20,610 bases of DNA from positions 1 through 20,610 of IMG/VR virus record IMGVR_UViG_3300032242_002619. One strand, written 5' to 3'. The notes under the pieces are model-generated. The model did no database searches and was not told the DNA's origin. It was given only the letters and a program-made list of their open reading frames with translations. Shown here piece by piece: positions 1 to 7,239 of this stretch (within the stretch, counting starts at the first letter, position 1; every line of letters begins with the position of its first letter). Both the position numbers and the translations under genes were made by a program. The DNA comes from a virus.

Positions 1-301
1 CTTCTGTTCCCACCCAAGCAGTTCGGTTAATAACTTCCCATATTTCCTCATCTGTTAGTGTCTTTGCTGGCGGTTTAAATCCGGCCAAATCAAAAGAACA
101 CTCCAATGTTTGATTGGGTTTATATTCTTTTGCTGGCTGCCTATCAAATCCCCAAGGCTCGCTTACCAAATCCCAGTTGCGGTTTTTCAACGCCTCTATT
201 TCAGCTTGTTGCTGGCGTAGCATGGTGGCGGCTTGTCTATACGGGCTTTCTTCCCAATCGGTAATGTCTTCCAAGTAAACGGCTAGTTCATTTGCGTTCA
301 T
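1..301 (-). CDS. Hypothetical phage protein, truncated by window edge
   Basis: An open frame starts at ATG 301 and runs off the left edge after about 100 codons without a stop. The product begins MNANELAVYLEDITDWEESP and has a short charged helix (MLRQQQAEIEALKNR) followed by a segment reading TLTDEEIWEVINR near the visible end. The start overlaps the end of the upstream 51-codon gene by 14 bases, the packing seen along the whole arm. I do not recognise a family. The helical N-terminus and the LTDEEI stretch are common in small accessory phage proteins, but that assigns no function. Confidence 0.75.
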   Translation of the reverse strand, partial: MNANELAVYLEDITDWEESPYRQAATMLRQQQAEIEALKNRNWDLVSEPWGFDRQPAKEYKPNQTLECSFDLAGFKPPAKTLTDEEIWEVINRTAWVGTE

Positions 302-443
302 GTTGTGCCTTTTTACGTTGTTCTTCCAACTCAGGCAAAGTGGGTATGCCTTTTCTAAAAATGGCGTCCCAGTTAGCCTCAAACTGTTCTCTATTCTGTG
401 GAGGGATTTGTTTATCCCCTTTGCCACCATCGTGGTTTGCCAT
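288..443 (-). CDS. Small hypothetical phage protein (51 aa)
   Basis: The product starts MANHDGGKGDKQIPPQNREQ and is polar and charged throughout. A longer in-frame start exists at 482, but the ATG at 443 has a clear AGGAG five bases upstream and lies just past the TAG stop of the preceding gene (445-447), so the shorter form is preferred. It overlaps the next gene by 14 bases. I have the impression that the MANHDGGKGDKQ-type N-terminus recurs in small proteins of aquatic phages; this is memory, not a search result. Function unknown. Confidence 0.65.
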   Translation of the reverse strand: MANHDGGKGDKQIPPQNREQFEANWDAIFRKGIPTLPELEEQRKKAQHERK

Positions 444-444
444 A

Positions 445-687
445 CTATCTCCTAAACTGCGGTATTGGTTTACGTCTACCATACTTTAAACGAATTCTAA
501 GTGCCTGTAAAGTTCCAATTACTCTGTTACGCCAACCTTGGTGAGCGCGACGAATCATTTGCATTCTTGTGCGTTTAGCTTTGTTAATTCGTTTACTAAA
601 AAACACAGTGCGCCGCCTGCCTACGCTACCAAAAATGGTAGTAAAGAAAGTGCGCGGTGTGCTTTTACGAAAATTAAGCCGCTTCAC
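445..687 (-). CDS. Very basic small protein (80 aa), unknown function
   Basis: The frame opens with GTG at 687, inside the last codons of the upstream 70-codon gene (14-base overlap), and stops two bases before the next start. Arginine and lysine make up roughly a third of the product, spread over its length (GRRRTVFF, KRINKAKRTR, RIRLKYGRRKP). Such a charge suggests contact with nucleic acid, but there is no recognisable fold, zinc site or nuclease motif. Only a weak AAGAAAG precedes the GTG, so translation is probably coupled to the upstream gene. An opposite-strand frame across the same bases looks like a shadow. Confidence 0.6.
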   Translation of the reverse strand: MKRLNFRKSTPRTFFTTIFGSVGRRRTVFFSKRINKAKRTRMQMIRRAHQGWRNRVIGTLQALRIRLKYGRRKPIPQFRR

Positions 688-886
688 TTTTTGCTTTCTT
701 GAGTTTTTTAATTTCTGCCATCATTTTCTTAGCGTCTTTCTCCATCTCATCAATGATAGTTGCCATCGCTTTGATCATGGTCTGGCAGGTATCAAACCCA
801 AGCTCAAACATCTCTTGATCGGTATACACTCGCATGTTGACTTTATGTGAGTCTTTCCAGTTTTTGTATGCGGTCTTAGCGTCCAT
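674..886 (-). CDS. Small helical protein (70 aa), unknown function
   Basis: The ATG shares its A with the TAA stop of the primase-helicase gene (TAATG), so translation is probably coupled to it. The product has a long amphipathic C-terminal helix (from about TMIKAMATIIDEMEKDAKKM to the KKLKKAKSEAA tail) with coiled-coil character and a lysine-rich end. No family recognised. Its place directly after the primase gene makes a replication accessory role possible, but only by position. Confidence 0.65.
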   Translation of the reverse strand: MDAKTAYKNWKDSHKVNMRVYTDQEMFELGFDTCQTMIKAMATIIDEMEKDAKKMMAEIKKLKKAKSEAA

Positions 887-3207
887 TAAAATATACTTTC
901 ATTGTGCATTACGTTTTCATCAATGTACTTCTGTGCCTTCTCGTTTAGTTTTACACCAAGATAGACATGACTGCGACTACCCTTGGTTCTATCTAAAGCG
1001 GTTTGAATAGCATACTCCTGAGTTGCAGCAAGGAACCTGCGCTTAAATGCCAGCTCTGTGCCATATGGGATATTCTTTCTTGTAGCCCAATGTTTGTAGC
1101 AAGCAAAAACTTCGTCCTTGTTTACCTTAGCCTCGGGTTCAAATATCAATGCCTCGTCTACAAACGAACCGATTGGATTACCAAGTTCAGACATTAACTC
1201 CAATAAGTCTTTGCCGGACTGCGGCTGTAAGAAGTGACCGCCTCTGGCCAGTCTGCGCTCTAAGCCTTCCATCGCCCAGTTAAAGATGCCGGATAACTCT
1301 TTGGATAACTTGTGCGATAGGTCGGTATCTTCTTTGTCATAAAATGATTTAGTCATCTTGAGCACAATCATACGACCCGTGAGCGCGTTGGAGTTCTCAG
1401 TTAGTTGTAGTGCTTCGTTGCTATATATAACAATACGAGTAGGCAGGTAACCATTCCAAGCTTCTTTGTTCTTTCGGTTGACCGTAATAGTGTCTCCACC
1501 AACAATACGGAGAAGCTGAGAAACCACAGCACTGCGGTTACGCTCAGGAGCGCGCGCATCAGTAAAGGAAGCCAAAAGTTTACCAAGCCAAGGTTGTAGT
1601 CCAAAGGAATCACAAAGTTCTCCTAGTTCTGGTGCGACTGTATTGTGTTGTCCTAATAGGTCAACTAGCACCTTGTTAATCGTTCCTTTGCCAGAACGAC
1701 GTGGGCCAATCAGGTTAAAGAACTTCTGCTGACGAGTATCTCCGCTGATGATATACCCGAACATTTCTTGCAATGTGTCTTTGGATTCTTGATCTTCTGG
1801 CCATACAGAGTTTAAAAAGTTGTGCCATGTTGGGCACTGTGCCTGCTCATCATAATCAAACGGCAATGAGTTCTGGGTAAAGAAACCCAATGAGTGCGGT
1901 ATCAATACGCGGTCTTCTAAATGAAAGATGCCGTTAGCCAAACTGATCAGTTTAGAAGCATCGGGTTTATTGAACCGATACTCTTCTAACCAAATCGGTG
2001 GGCGCGTGTTTTGATGATTCTGTAAGTGCACGATAGACTTAACGGCATCAATCGCGGCAGAGACGCTGGCTGGCGCAGGGTTAAATGGAGCTAGTTCACC
2101 CTTCTTGGCAGTCTTCTTGCACCGGTCTAAAAACTTATACAGAGCTGAGCGAATAGTCGCTTCTTCAATGATCTCGTAGTGCGTTTTAGAATGCACGAAA
2201 AAGTCATCGGCATAATGTACTAAGCTGTAACCTTCTTCCGTTGTGTAGGAGTTGTCGAGAAAGGTACGGGCGTGGTTCATCGCACCTTGATCAAGAATGA
2301 TCTCACCGCGATCTAATGCTTCTTGCCTTTTCTGTTGGTTGATCTTAAAGATCAGTGAGCGCAGAGTCGCGCCCGATCCTTTAAACGTCTGCCACTTTTT
2401 ATCGCACTGGTGCGGTGTGTAGTTAGCAACCGACCCATCACCATACGACCATCTATCCCACAGCTCTAGCGCCTCATAGTCGCCTCCAAACTGGTGGTGT
2501 AATGCCATACCGACTGAGAGCCAATCTGTGTAGCCACAGTGTGGATCCATGTTCTCCAAAATCTCTGTCTCGACTCTGTGGATGTCATAGTTTGGAACGG
2601 GCGGTGTGTAGTCTGCAAACGCGTCACCGGTTCTTCTAATCTCGCGCTCAGGAATGACGGCAGTCAAGTCTTGCTCGCTCTCAGGGATACTGCCTAAGAT
2701 AATGTGCCCAGTTACTGTGAAGTATCTGCCTTTGGGGTAGAACTCCAAACCCTTGTCATGGTCAACGTGGGCAGCTTGCATGAGGGCGCGGGTAAAAATC
2801 TTGACCCCTGTACCTGATGGGCTGATTTCCATATAGCCCTGAACCGAGTTGGCAATATGCTGCAGTGCAGCATCAGTGAAAACGCCCTCAAGATGGTCAT
2901 AACAATCATCAAGGTCGATTCCGACTAGGTTATCGTCGTCATTGAAAACAAACCCCACTCCATCAAAACGGTGGTTGTTGGTTTCATAGGCAGCTTGGAC
3001 TGTCAAAAAGTCTGACCAAGTTGTCTCGTCTGTTGAGGAAGCTGGTTGCCCGTTTGCCTGTGTGGGGAGTTTTGACCAGCGCTTAGTGTTTTCATCACCA
3101 ATCTCTACAAATCGCCATAATACCCACCTAGGAGTGCGTTTTAGCTGCATTGGGATGTTGTCAAAGAGAACTGGGAGGGAGTTTGGTTTGGTATTTATCA
3201 TCTTCAT
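886..3207 (-). CDS. PrimPol / D5-type primase-helicase (SF3)
   Basis: A 773-residue replication protein likely to prime and unwind phage DNA. The N-terminal third fits a primase-polymerase domain: GFVFNDDDNLVGIDLDDC (85-102, with the metal-binding D98 and D100), SPSGTGVKIF (129-138) and GLEFYPKGRYFTVTG (153-167). A PriCT_2-like segment follows (about 210-290, with DPHCGYTDWLSVGMALHH). A D5_N-like stretch covers about 320-450, then an SF3 helicase with Walker A GPRRSGKGT (501-509). The architecture is that of P4-alpha and D5-like primases. ATG 3207 or ATG 3201 could be the start; neither has a Shine-Dalgarno. A promoter-like TTTGCATTAGTATTA lies just upstream, so the message may be nearly leaderless. 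Iterons at 3282-3497 lie upstream of it. Confidence 0.93.
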   Translation of the reverse strand: MKMINTKPNSLPVLFDNIPMQLKRTPRWVLWRFVEIGDENTKRWSKLPTQANGQPASSTDETTWSDFLTVQAAYETNNHRFDGVGFVFNDDDNLVGIDLDDCYDHLEGVFTDAALQHIANSVQGYMEISPSGTGVKIFTRALMQAAHVDHDKGLEFYPKGRYFTVTGHIILGSIPESEQDLTAVIPEREIRRTGDAFADYTPPVPNYDIHRVETEILENMDPHCGYTDWLSVGMALHHQFGGDYEALELWDRWSYGDGSVANYTPHQCDKKWQTFKGSGATLRSLIFKINQQKRQEALDRGEIILDQGAMNHARTFLDNSYTTEEGYSLVHYADDFFVHSKTHYEIIEEATIRSALYKFLDRCKKTAKKGELAPFNPAPASVSAAIDAVKSIVHLQNHQNTRPPIWLEEYRFNKPDASKLISLANGIFHLEDRVLIPHSLGFFTQNSLPFDYDEQAQCPTWHNFLNSVWPEDQESKDTLQEMFGYIISGDTRQQKFFNLIGPRRSGKGTINKVLVDLLGQHNTVAPELGELCDSFGLQPWLGKLLASFTDARAPERNRSAVVSQLLRIVGGDTITVNRKNKEAWNGYLPTRIVIYSNEALQLTENSNALTGRMIVLKMTKSFYDKEDTDLSHKLSKELSGIFNWAMEGLERRLARGGHFLQPQSGKDLLELMSELGNPIGSFVDEALIFEPEAKVNKDEVFACYKHWATRKNIPYGTELAFKRRFLAATQEYAIQTALDRTKGSRSHVYLGVKLNEKAQKYIDENVMHNESIF

Positions 3208-3211
3208 TCAG

Positions 3212-3226
3212 TAATACTAATGCAAA
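3212..3226 (-). promoter_or_regulatory. Promoter-like half motif before the primase gene
   Basis: On the minus strand this reads TTTGCATTAGTATTA, identical over 15 bases to the downstream half of the late promoter motif before the portal gene (15684-15698). The upstream half (TTGGGRCGGAA) is absent at the expected distance; GATATGTATAT is there instead. The motif ends five bases before the primase ATG. It may be a promoter of the same sigma that depends only on a -10-like element. Confidence 0.45.
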
Positions 3227-3281
3227 AATGGCTTTTTATATACATATCTTTTTGTTATATATACATTACCAAAAGTTTAAA

Positions 3282-3321
3282 TTGTCAGGGTTGTCAGGGT
3301 ATGGTTTAAAAATTGTCAGGG
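3282..3321 (+). repeat. Three TTGTCAGGG iterons
   Basis: Three exact 9-bp copies of TTGTCAGGG occur at 3282-3290, 3291-3299 and 3313-3321. They share the TTGTCA core with the outer units of the two 120-bp elements at 3377 and 12781; the same nonamer appears inverted as the last unit of the second element. They lie between the first element and the primase gene, where iterons bound by an initiator would be expected. Confidence 0.7.
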
Positions 3322-3376
3322 TATAGATGATAATCATTCTTATTTGAGTACCAAGAATCAATGACTTACAAACAAA

Positions 3377-3497
3377 TTGTCATAGTAGTCATAGTAGTCA
3401 CCCTCTAAACGTATTATTTTTATTATTTTTAAAAAAGAAAATAAATTTATACGGAGTAAAGTGATTTAGACCCTGACTACTGTGACTACTGTGACAA
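3377..3497. repeat. 120-bp iteron element, copy 1 (possible origin)
   Basis: Left arm is three adjoining 9-bp units: TTGTCATAG, TAGTCATAG, TAGTCACCC. A 67-base core, almost all A and T, follows. The right arm is the inverted form of TTGTCACAG, TAGTCACAG, TAGTCAGGG. The arms match at 23 of 27 positions as an inverted repeat, and the whole is repeated in the same orientation at 12781-12900. The right arm overlaps the last codons and TAG stop of the glycosyltransferase-like gene. Iterons around an AT-rich core suggest a replication origin or a large operator; a bidirectional terminator hairpin is the alternative. Confidence 0.7.
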
Positions 3498-4103
3498 AAT
3501 CTCCTTGGCTTTGTTCACAAACCGTTCTACGTTAACATTTTCCCTTACTTCAAACAGGTGATAGGTGGTGTCATCGTAGTTTGTACCGATGCCATATGAC
3601 ATAGGGCGGTTTGGAAGGTTCCATTTGGCTACCTCAAAATCTTTGACCGGAAGTAAGTGGACGGGAAAACCCCGATAGTTCCAGCTGTCCGTTAGCATTT
3701 GAGCCACATCGCCATCGTAAGTGGCTTTGCATGATGGTTTACCCACAGCTCGCCAAATCCGTCTTGGGATACAGATAAAGGAAGGTGCGGCAAACAGCCT
3801 AGAAGGGTCAAGGTGGTTCGATGCCTGCTCGTTGCCTACTAGGCTACCACCAGCTGCCATAGTGATACAGTGATTGATCTTTTGGGCATTTAACGGAATA
3901 CAGTCAATATCAAAAAATACCAGTACATCAAGATCATCTCGAGAGTTGAGAACCCAATCCATCCACTCGCCATGATCTAGTCCGTGGATCTTGTGCTGAA
4001 CCATTGGAATGCCAAAGTGATCCATGACTTTCTTTTGGTAATCTACCACTCTAGGATCAATGTTATCCCAGTATAGTGAAAATATGCCGGCTCTTAGTTC
4101 CAT
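3486..4103 (-). CDS. Glycosyltransferase-like protein (GT-A fold, DxD)
   Basis: The 205-residue product carries a DxD-type motif in VLVFFDIDCIPLN (about residues 79-91), preceded by a hydrophobic strand, as in GT-A glycosyltransferases that bind a nucleotide sugar through a metal. It opens MELRAGIFSLYWDNIDPRVV. ATG 4103 is chosen over an in-frame start at 4151 because it forms a TAATG overlap with the preceding stop and has AGGATA just upstream. It is last of a three-gene glycosyltransferase group, and its final codons lie in a 120-bp iteron element. Acceptor unknown: modified phage DNA, virion protein or host surface sugar are all possible. The family is less certain than for its neighbours. 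Confidence 0.65.
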   Translation of the reverse strand: MELRAGIFSLYWDNIDPRVVDYQKKVMDHFGIPMVQHKIHGLDHGEWMDWVLNSRDDLDVLVFFDIDCIPLNAQKINHCITMAAGGSLVGNEQASNHLDPSRLFAAPSFICIPRRIWRAVGKPSCKATYDGDVAQMLTDSWNYRGFPVHLLPVKDFEVAKWNLPNRPMSYGIGTNYDDTTYHLFEVRENVNVERFVNKAKEILSQ

Positions 4104-4297
4104 TATCCTGCCACCTCGTAGCCAAGTTGACGAACCATCTTGTATGACCATTTACGAAAGAACTCACGATGCTCTGAGTCTTGTGGATCATTCTCGTCCC
4201 AGACCGATTGGACAACAAACGACCCGGCATGATCATAAAACTCAATATGGGTTAGGTTGCCATCTTTGTCATATACATCTGTTGGTATTACATTCAT
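4103..4297 (-). CDS. Small hypothetical protein (64 aa)
   Basis: The product begins MNVIPTDVYDKDGNLTHIEF and ends in a helix (REFFRKWSYKMVRQLGYEVA). ATG 4297 overlaps the stop of the upstream glycosyltransferase-like gene, and GGAG lies nine bases before it. The stop overlaps the next ATG. Translation of all three is therefore probably coupled. No family recognised; its place between two glycosyltransferase-like genes suggests a partner role, but this is position only. Confidence 0.65.
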   Translation of the reverse strand: MNVIPTDVYDKDGNLTHIEFYDHAGSFVVQSVWDENDPQDSEHREFFRKWSYKMVRQLGYEVAG

Positions 4298-5061
4298 TGT
4301 CTATCACTCCTTGATAAGCCGCCGCTGAAAATATGTGTACCAGTATGGGTAAGTTGTGCCCATGGTGCTGCATGAATTTTAAACCCGTTTGCGCGGGCTA
4401 GGTCACAGAAATGATAGTCTTCTGACATATAACGATTATCAGCCGGTGATATAGATGTATCAAACATATTGGCAATCAAAGTACCAACATCTTTTGGATT
4501 TACTACGGTAAACATATCGTTGGAGTAATGGGGAACGACCTCTTTAATTTTCGCTATGACATCGCGCTTAATTAACATAAACCCCGTACCGCCTTTCTCA
4601 ATCTCAATAGGCTGATCAATCCGTCCTGTGGCATCTTTCTTGTCAATCGTGTTGACTACGAATGAGCCTGTGTAGTTATGCAGCTCTTCCGCTGCAACAC
4701 CACGATTAACGGCTGCGTGAACTTCATGCCAGTTAATTTCTTTCTTTGGATAAATACCACAAATAACATCCACATCCGCTCTAACCATCTGCACAATGTC
4801 GTATGGGCGCCAACCAATGTCCGCATCAATAAACATCAGATGGGTGCAGTCACTAGCCAAGAAGTCGTGTGCCATACGGTTACGGGCACGGGTAATCAAA
4901 CTCTCATTTAACATCATGGAATAATTCATATCAATTCCATTTTGATTGAGAGCTGGTGCCGTTGCACATAAGTTAATAGCGTATGTACCCGTACACATTC
5001 CGCCATACATCGGTGTTGCAATAAATAGTCTTGGTTTCACAGACTTCTGTTTTTTGTCCAT
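4294..5061 (-). CDS. Glycosyltransferase, GT-A fold, phage type
   Basis: The 255-residue product has the arrangement of phage GT-A glycosyltransferases: an N-terminal strand with RLFIATPMYGGM (about 11-22), LITRARNRMAHDFLAS (about 55-70), and the metal-binding DxD in THLMFIDADIGW (about 73-84). A later MSEDYHFCDLARANGFKI segment resembles the catalytic-acid region of GT2-like enzymes. The start is preceded by AAGGA nine bases upstream and lies inside the end of the 230-residue GT2-like gene. Phages use such enzymes to sugar-coat DNA, virion proteins or the host surface; nothing here identifies the acceptor. Confidence 0.8.
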   Translation of the reverse strand: MDKKQKSVKPRLFIATPMYGGMCTGTYAINLCATAPALNQNGIDMNYSMMLNESLITRARNRMAHDFLASDCTHLMFIDADIGWRPYDIVQMVRADVDVICGIYPKKEINWHEVHAAVNRGVAAEELHNYTGSFVVNTIDKKDATGRIDQPIEIEKGGTGFMLIKRDVIAKIKEVVPHYSNDMFTVVNPKDVGTLIANMFDTSISPADNRYMSEDYHFCDLARANGFKIHAAPWAQLTHTGTHIFSGGLSRSDRQ

Positions 5062-5729
5062 GGATAATTTCCTTGATAGTGTTGTAATGTTGCTTTGTTT
5101 CCTTGGCGGTGCATCTCTTCATGGTGCGGTCTAACGCGATAATTGATTGTATGCTCGCCATTACAATCAAACTCTGGTAAAGCTTTTTCCATCGCACCAT
5201 AAAATAGGCGATCCATATAAAACGAATCACCAAAGAACTGGTAAGAATGGCGCATCAAATATTTGCGTTTAAAGCAATAGCAATTGGTATCTACAAAATG
5301 GTGATGCGGTGCAAATACTGAAGGCCACTTGCCTAAGCTTTCACAATTATCTGCAATTACAAAATCACCATCTTGCCCAACAATATTGCGTAAACTGTAT
5401 GCCCATTGTAAATCTTTTTGTTCAATAAAGTTAACCAATTTTTCTACATGATCGGGCTCGAACCAATTATCTTCGTCAAGAAACAAAATGTAATCAGCGT
5501 CCGTTAACATTGGAAAAGCAGCATAAATACGGTGCCCATTGTAGCCATCATGTCCAGTATTCTCATTAAGCAAAATGGTGCGTCCGTTACCATATACTTT
5601 AAATTCGTTGTCAACACGCCCATCACAAACAATTAAATGTTCTGTCGGCATAGTTTGATCGCGCACACTGTCAATCGCCTGTTGCACATGTTTAGTGCCA
5701 ATTGTTGGGGTTATAACTTGGATACGCAT
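5037..5729 (-). CDS. Family 2-like glycosyltransferase
   Basis: The 230-residue product begins with the classic GT2 opening, RIQVITPTIGTKHVQQAIDS, followed by HLIVCDG and, after about 80 residues, the DxD-type motif in YILFLDEDNWFEPDHV. It should transfer a sugar from a nucleotide donor. The ATG overlaps the stop of the upstream gene (TAATG), with GGGGGAATA before it. It overlaps the next glycosyltransferase by 25 bases. It is the first of three such genes read in the same direction, which suggests a small glycan pathway, though a shared acceptor is inference. Confidence 0.85.
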   Translation of the reverse strand: MRIQVITPTIGTKHVQQAIDSVRDQTMPTEHLIVCDGRVDNEFKVYGNGRTILLNENTGHDGYNGHRIYAAFPMLTDADYILFLDEDNWFEPDHVEKLVNFIEQKDLQWAYSLRNIVGQDGDFVIADNCESLGKWPSVFAPHHHFVDTNCYCFKRKYLMRHSYQFFGDSFYMDRLFYGAMEKALPEFDCNGEHTINYRVRPHHEEMHRQGNKATLQHYQGNYPWTKNRSL

Positions 5730-6094
5730 TATTCCCCCAACTTATCTGCGCTATCTTGTAATCGGGTCTTGCGTTCTTCCCAATTATCTTGCACCCCATA
5801 ATCGCCGCGGCTTGCTCTCATACGCTCATAAAATCTAAACTCAGGTTCTACTTTAAGCCATTCTTGAAATGCTTCTTTATATTCCAAGTACTCATCATTG
5901 ACAACAAATAGCGGGTGATTCATGCCAGCAATATCTACGCAAGCAAGATAGTCAGAAGAAGGTATCCATTTTGGTTTTGAAATTGAATTGGATTGAGTTT
6001 TAGCCCCCCTACCAATTCCCATTTTATTTCGGGCTCGAATAAAACGATCGTAAGCTCTCTGCTGTTCGTCATTTAATTGTAATAATTTAGTCAT
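5729..6094 (-). CDS. Hypothetical protein (121 aa) between sigma and GT genes
   Basis: The product begins MTKLLQLNDEQQRAYDRFIR, which looks helical, and ends in charged helices (EERKTRLQDSADKLGE). I see no helix-turn-helix and nothing like the missing sigma region 4, although the gene directly follows the sigma gene and overlaps it by eight bases. AGAGGATCAAG precedes the ATG. I do not recognise the family. Confidence 0.7.
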   Translation of the reverse strand: MTKLLQLNDEQQRAYDRFIRARNKMGIGRGAKTQSNSISKPKWIPSSDYLACVDIAGMNHPLFVVNDEYLEYKEAFQEWLKVEPEFRFYERMRASRGDYGVQDNWEERKTRLQDSADKLGE

Positions 6095-6662
6095 CTTGAT
6101 CCTCTGTGTATTTCTCCTGATTGTTGCTATCGATGGATACAGGCTCTTGGTTGATGTATCCCCTGATTTGGTTTATTTTGCCCTCTGATGTATCCATTAT
6201 CTTTGCCAGCTCGGTTGTCGTTGGTTTACGGCCTAACAATTGGGTCAGGGCTCGCTCGTTATAATTGAGCTTTTTAACTGCTTCCATGATATTGATAGGT
6301 AAGCGGATAATGTTGGCCGTATTGTCTAACTCTCTTCGCACATCTTTGAGAATGAAGTTTTTAGCGTAGGTTGCAAATCGAGCATTATTTTTGGGACGCC
6401 ATCGTAATGCCGCTTTAAGTAAGGCCTCATTGCCTAGCCCAATCATGTCCTCTACAGGTACTTTGCCATGCTGCCATGCCGTCATTTTGCTTACTAAATA
6501 AACAACAAAACGCAAGTTATGGGTAACAAGGGTATCGACTGCCCCATCATCACCCATAGCTATGCGTTCTGCCAGCTGGTGCTCTTGCTCGGTTGTTAGC
6601 GGCTCAATGCCGTAAAGTGACTGTAAATAATCATCAAGTAAATCATTTTCTTTTATACCCAT
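6087..6662 (-). CDS. Phage sigma-70-family factor lacking region 4
   Basis: The 191-residue product follows sigma-70 order. Region 1.2-like DLLDDYLQSLYGIEPLTTEQ (7-26) leads to region 2 (about 41-115: HNLRFVVYLVSK, VEDMIGLGNEALLKAALRWR, ARFATYAKNFILKDVRREL), the core-RNA-polymerase and -10 binding part. Region 3 follows (about 119-172: IRLPINIMEAVKKLN, LGRKPTTTELAKIMDTSEGK). The protein then ends in a short acidic tail; region 4, which reads the -35 box, is missing. Start has GGAG seven bases upstream. Late sigma gp55 of T4 also lacks a normal region 4. It may direct host polymerase to the TTTGCATTAGT motifs before late genes. Confidence 0.9.
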   Translation of the reverse strand: MGIKENDLLDDYLQSLYGIEPLTTEQEHQLAERIAMGDDGAVDTLVTHNLRFVVYLVSKMTAWQHGKVPVEDMIGLGNEALLKAALRWRPKNNARFATYAKNFILKDVRRELDNTANIIRLPINIMEAVKKLNYNERALTQLLGRKPTTTELAKIMDTSEGKINQIRGYINQEPVSIDSNNQEKYTEDQDD

Positions 6663-6810
6663 TGATAAACTCCACCACCCGCAAATGGATGTAATCTGGA
6701 ATCATCAACGCAATACCTAAAACAAACCATCCTAAGCCTCCAAGGGTAAATTGTACGGAGAGGCTATACATGCCGCAAAACATTAGGAAAAAACCTAGAC
6801 TGGCAAGCAT
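6643..6810 (-). CDS. Small membrane protein (55 aa)
   Basis: The frame begins MLASLGFFLMFCGMYSLSVQ and continues FTLGGLGWFVLGIALMIPDY, giving two hydrophobic segments (about 2-20 and 22-38) before a basic tail ending GYKRK. A hairpin of two inner-membrane helices is the simplest reading. The ATG overlaps the preceding stop (TAATG) with AAGGAG seven bases upstream, and the end overlaps the sigma start by 20 bases. Role unknown. Confidence 0.7.
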   Translation of the reverse strand: MLASLGFFLMFCGMYSLSVQFTLGGLGWFVLGIALMIPDYIHLRVVEFINGYKRK

Positions 6811-7127
6811 TATTTGTCTCCTTGTTGCAATTTTACCACAACTGAAGAAATATGTTGTATTTTTGTTACAGACTTTACAATTTCAGGTTCTAGCATGTTG
6901 CGTACTAATGTTGTATCAATCGTGGCGCGCTCATATTGCTGTACCTCGGCCATATAATTGACACCTTGGTATTTGCCAGCCCCTCTTGCAATGAGCTCGG
7001 CCTTTATACGGCGCGCAGTCGATTCTAATTCTTTAATCTGCCGGTCAATTACGCCCAGCTCATCTACTAAGTTATCGCGGGGTTGAAAAAAATCTTCTAC
7101 TGCTTTAAGGGTTAATTCAGTTAGCAT
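6810..7127 (-). CDS. Hypothetical phage protein (105 aa), helical
   Basis: The product has an N-terminal helical half (LVDELGVIDRQIKELESTARRIKAE is continuous helix-prone sequence) and then AGKYQGVNYMAEVQQYERAT followed by LEPEIVKSVTKIQHISSVVV. This layout of a coiled-coil start, a G-x-NY strand and an ERATIDT turn recalls a frequent family of small phage proteins without assigned function; this is from memory. GGAGAG stands four bases before the ATG. Ends in a TAATG overlap with the small membrane protein gene. Confidence 0.72.
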   Translation of the reverse strand: MLTELTLKAVEDFFQPRDNLVDELGVIDRQIKELESTARRIKAELIARGAGKYQGVNYMAEVQQYERATIDTTLVRNMLEPEIVKSVTKIQHISSVVVKLQQGDK

Positions 7128-7239
7128 TTTGCTCTCCTAAGTGTAAAACCAAACTGACTGGCGCCAAACTGTACAATTGGTTTTCTATAATCCAGTTTAG
7201 TAAATCGTTGATATTATCGAATTTTACTGTGTGATTCAT
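7117..7239 (-). CDS. Very small protein (40 aa)
   Basis: A 40-codon frame, MNHTVKFDNINDLLNWIIEN followed by QLYSLAPVSLVLHLGEQNAN, fills the gap between two other genes exactly. Its start overlaps the previous stop by four bases and its end overlaps the next start by eleven. Its last codons contain the GGAGAG that serves the next gene. AAAGG precedes the ATG. Function unknown; called mainly from packing. Confidence 0.55.
   Translation of the reverse strand: MNHTVKFDNINDLLNWIIENQLYSLAPVSLVLHLGEQNAN

Noticed and set aside
569-850. Rightward frame of 93 codons opposite the small basic gene
   Set aside because: Opposite to two well-packed leftward genes, with no promoter or ribosome-binding site in its direction.
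3282-3497. CRISPR array
   Set aside because: Units are only nine bases, adjoining or inverted, with no unique spacers and no cas genes.
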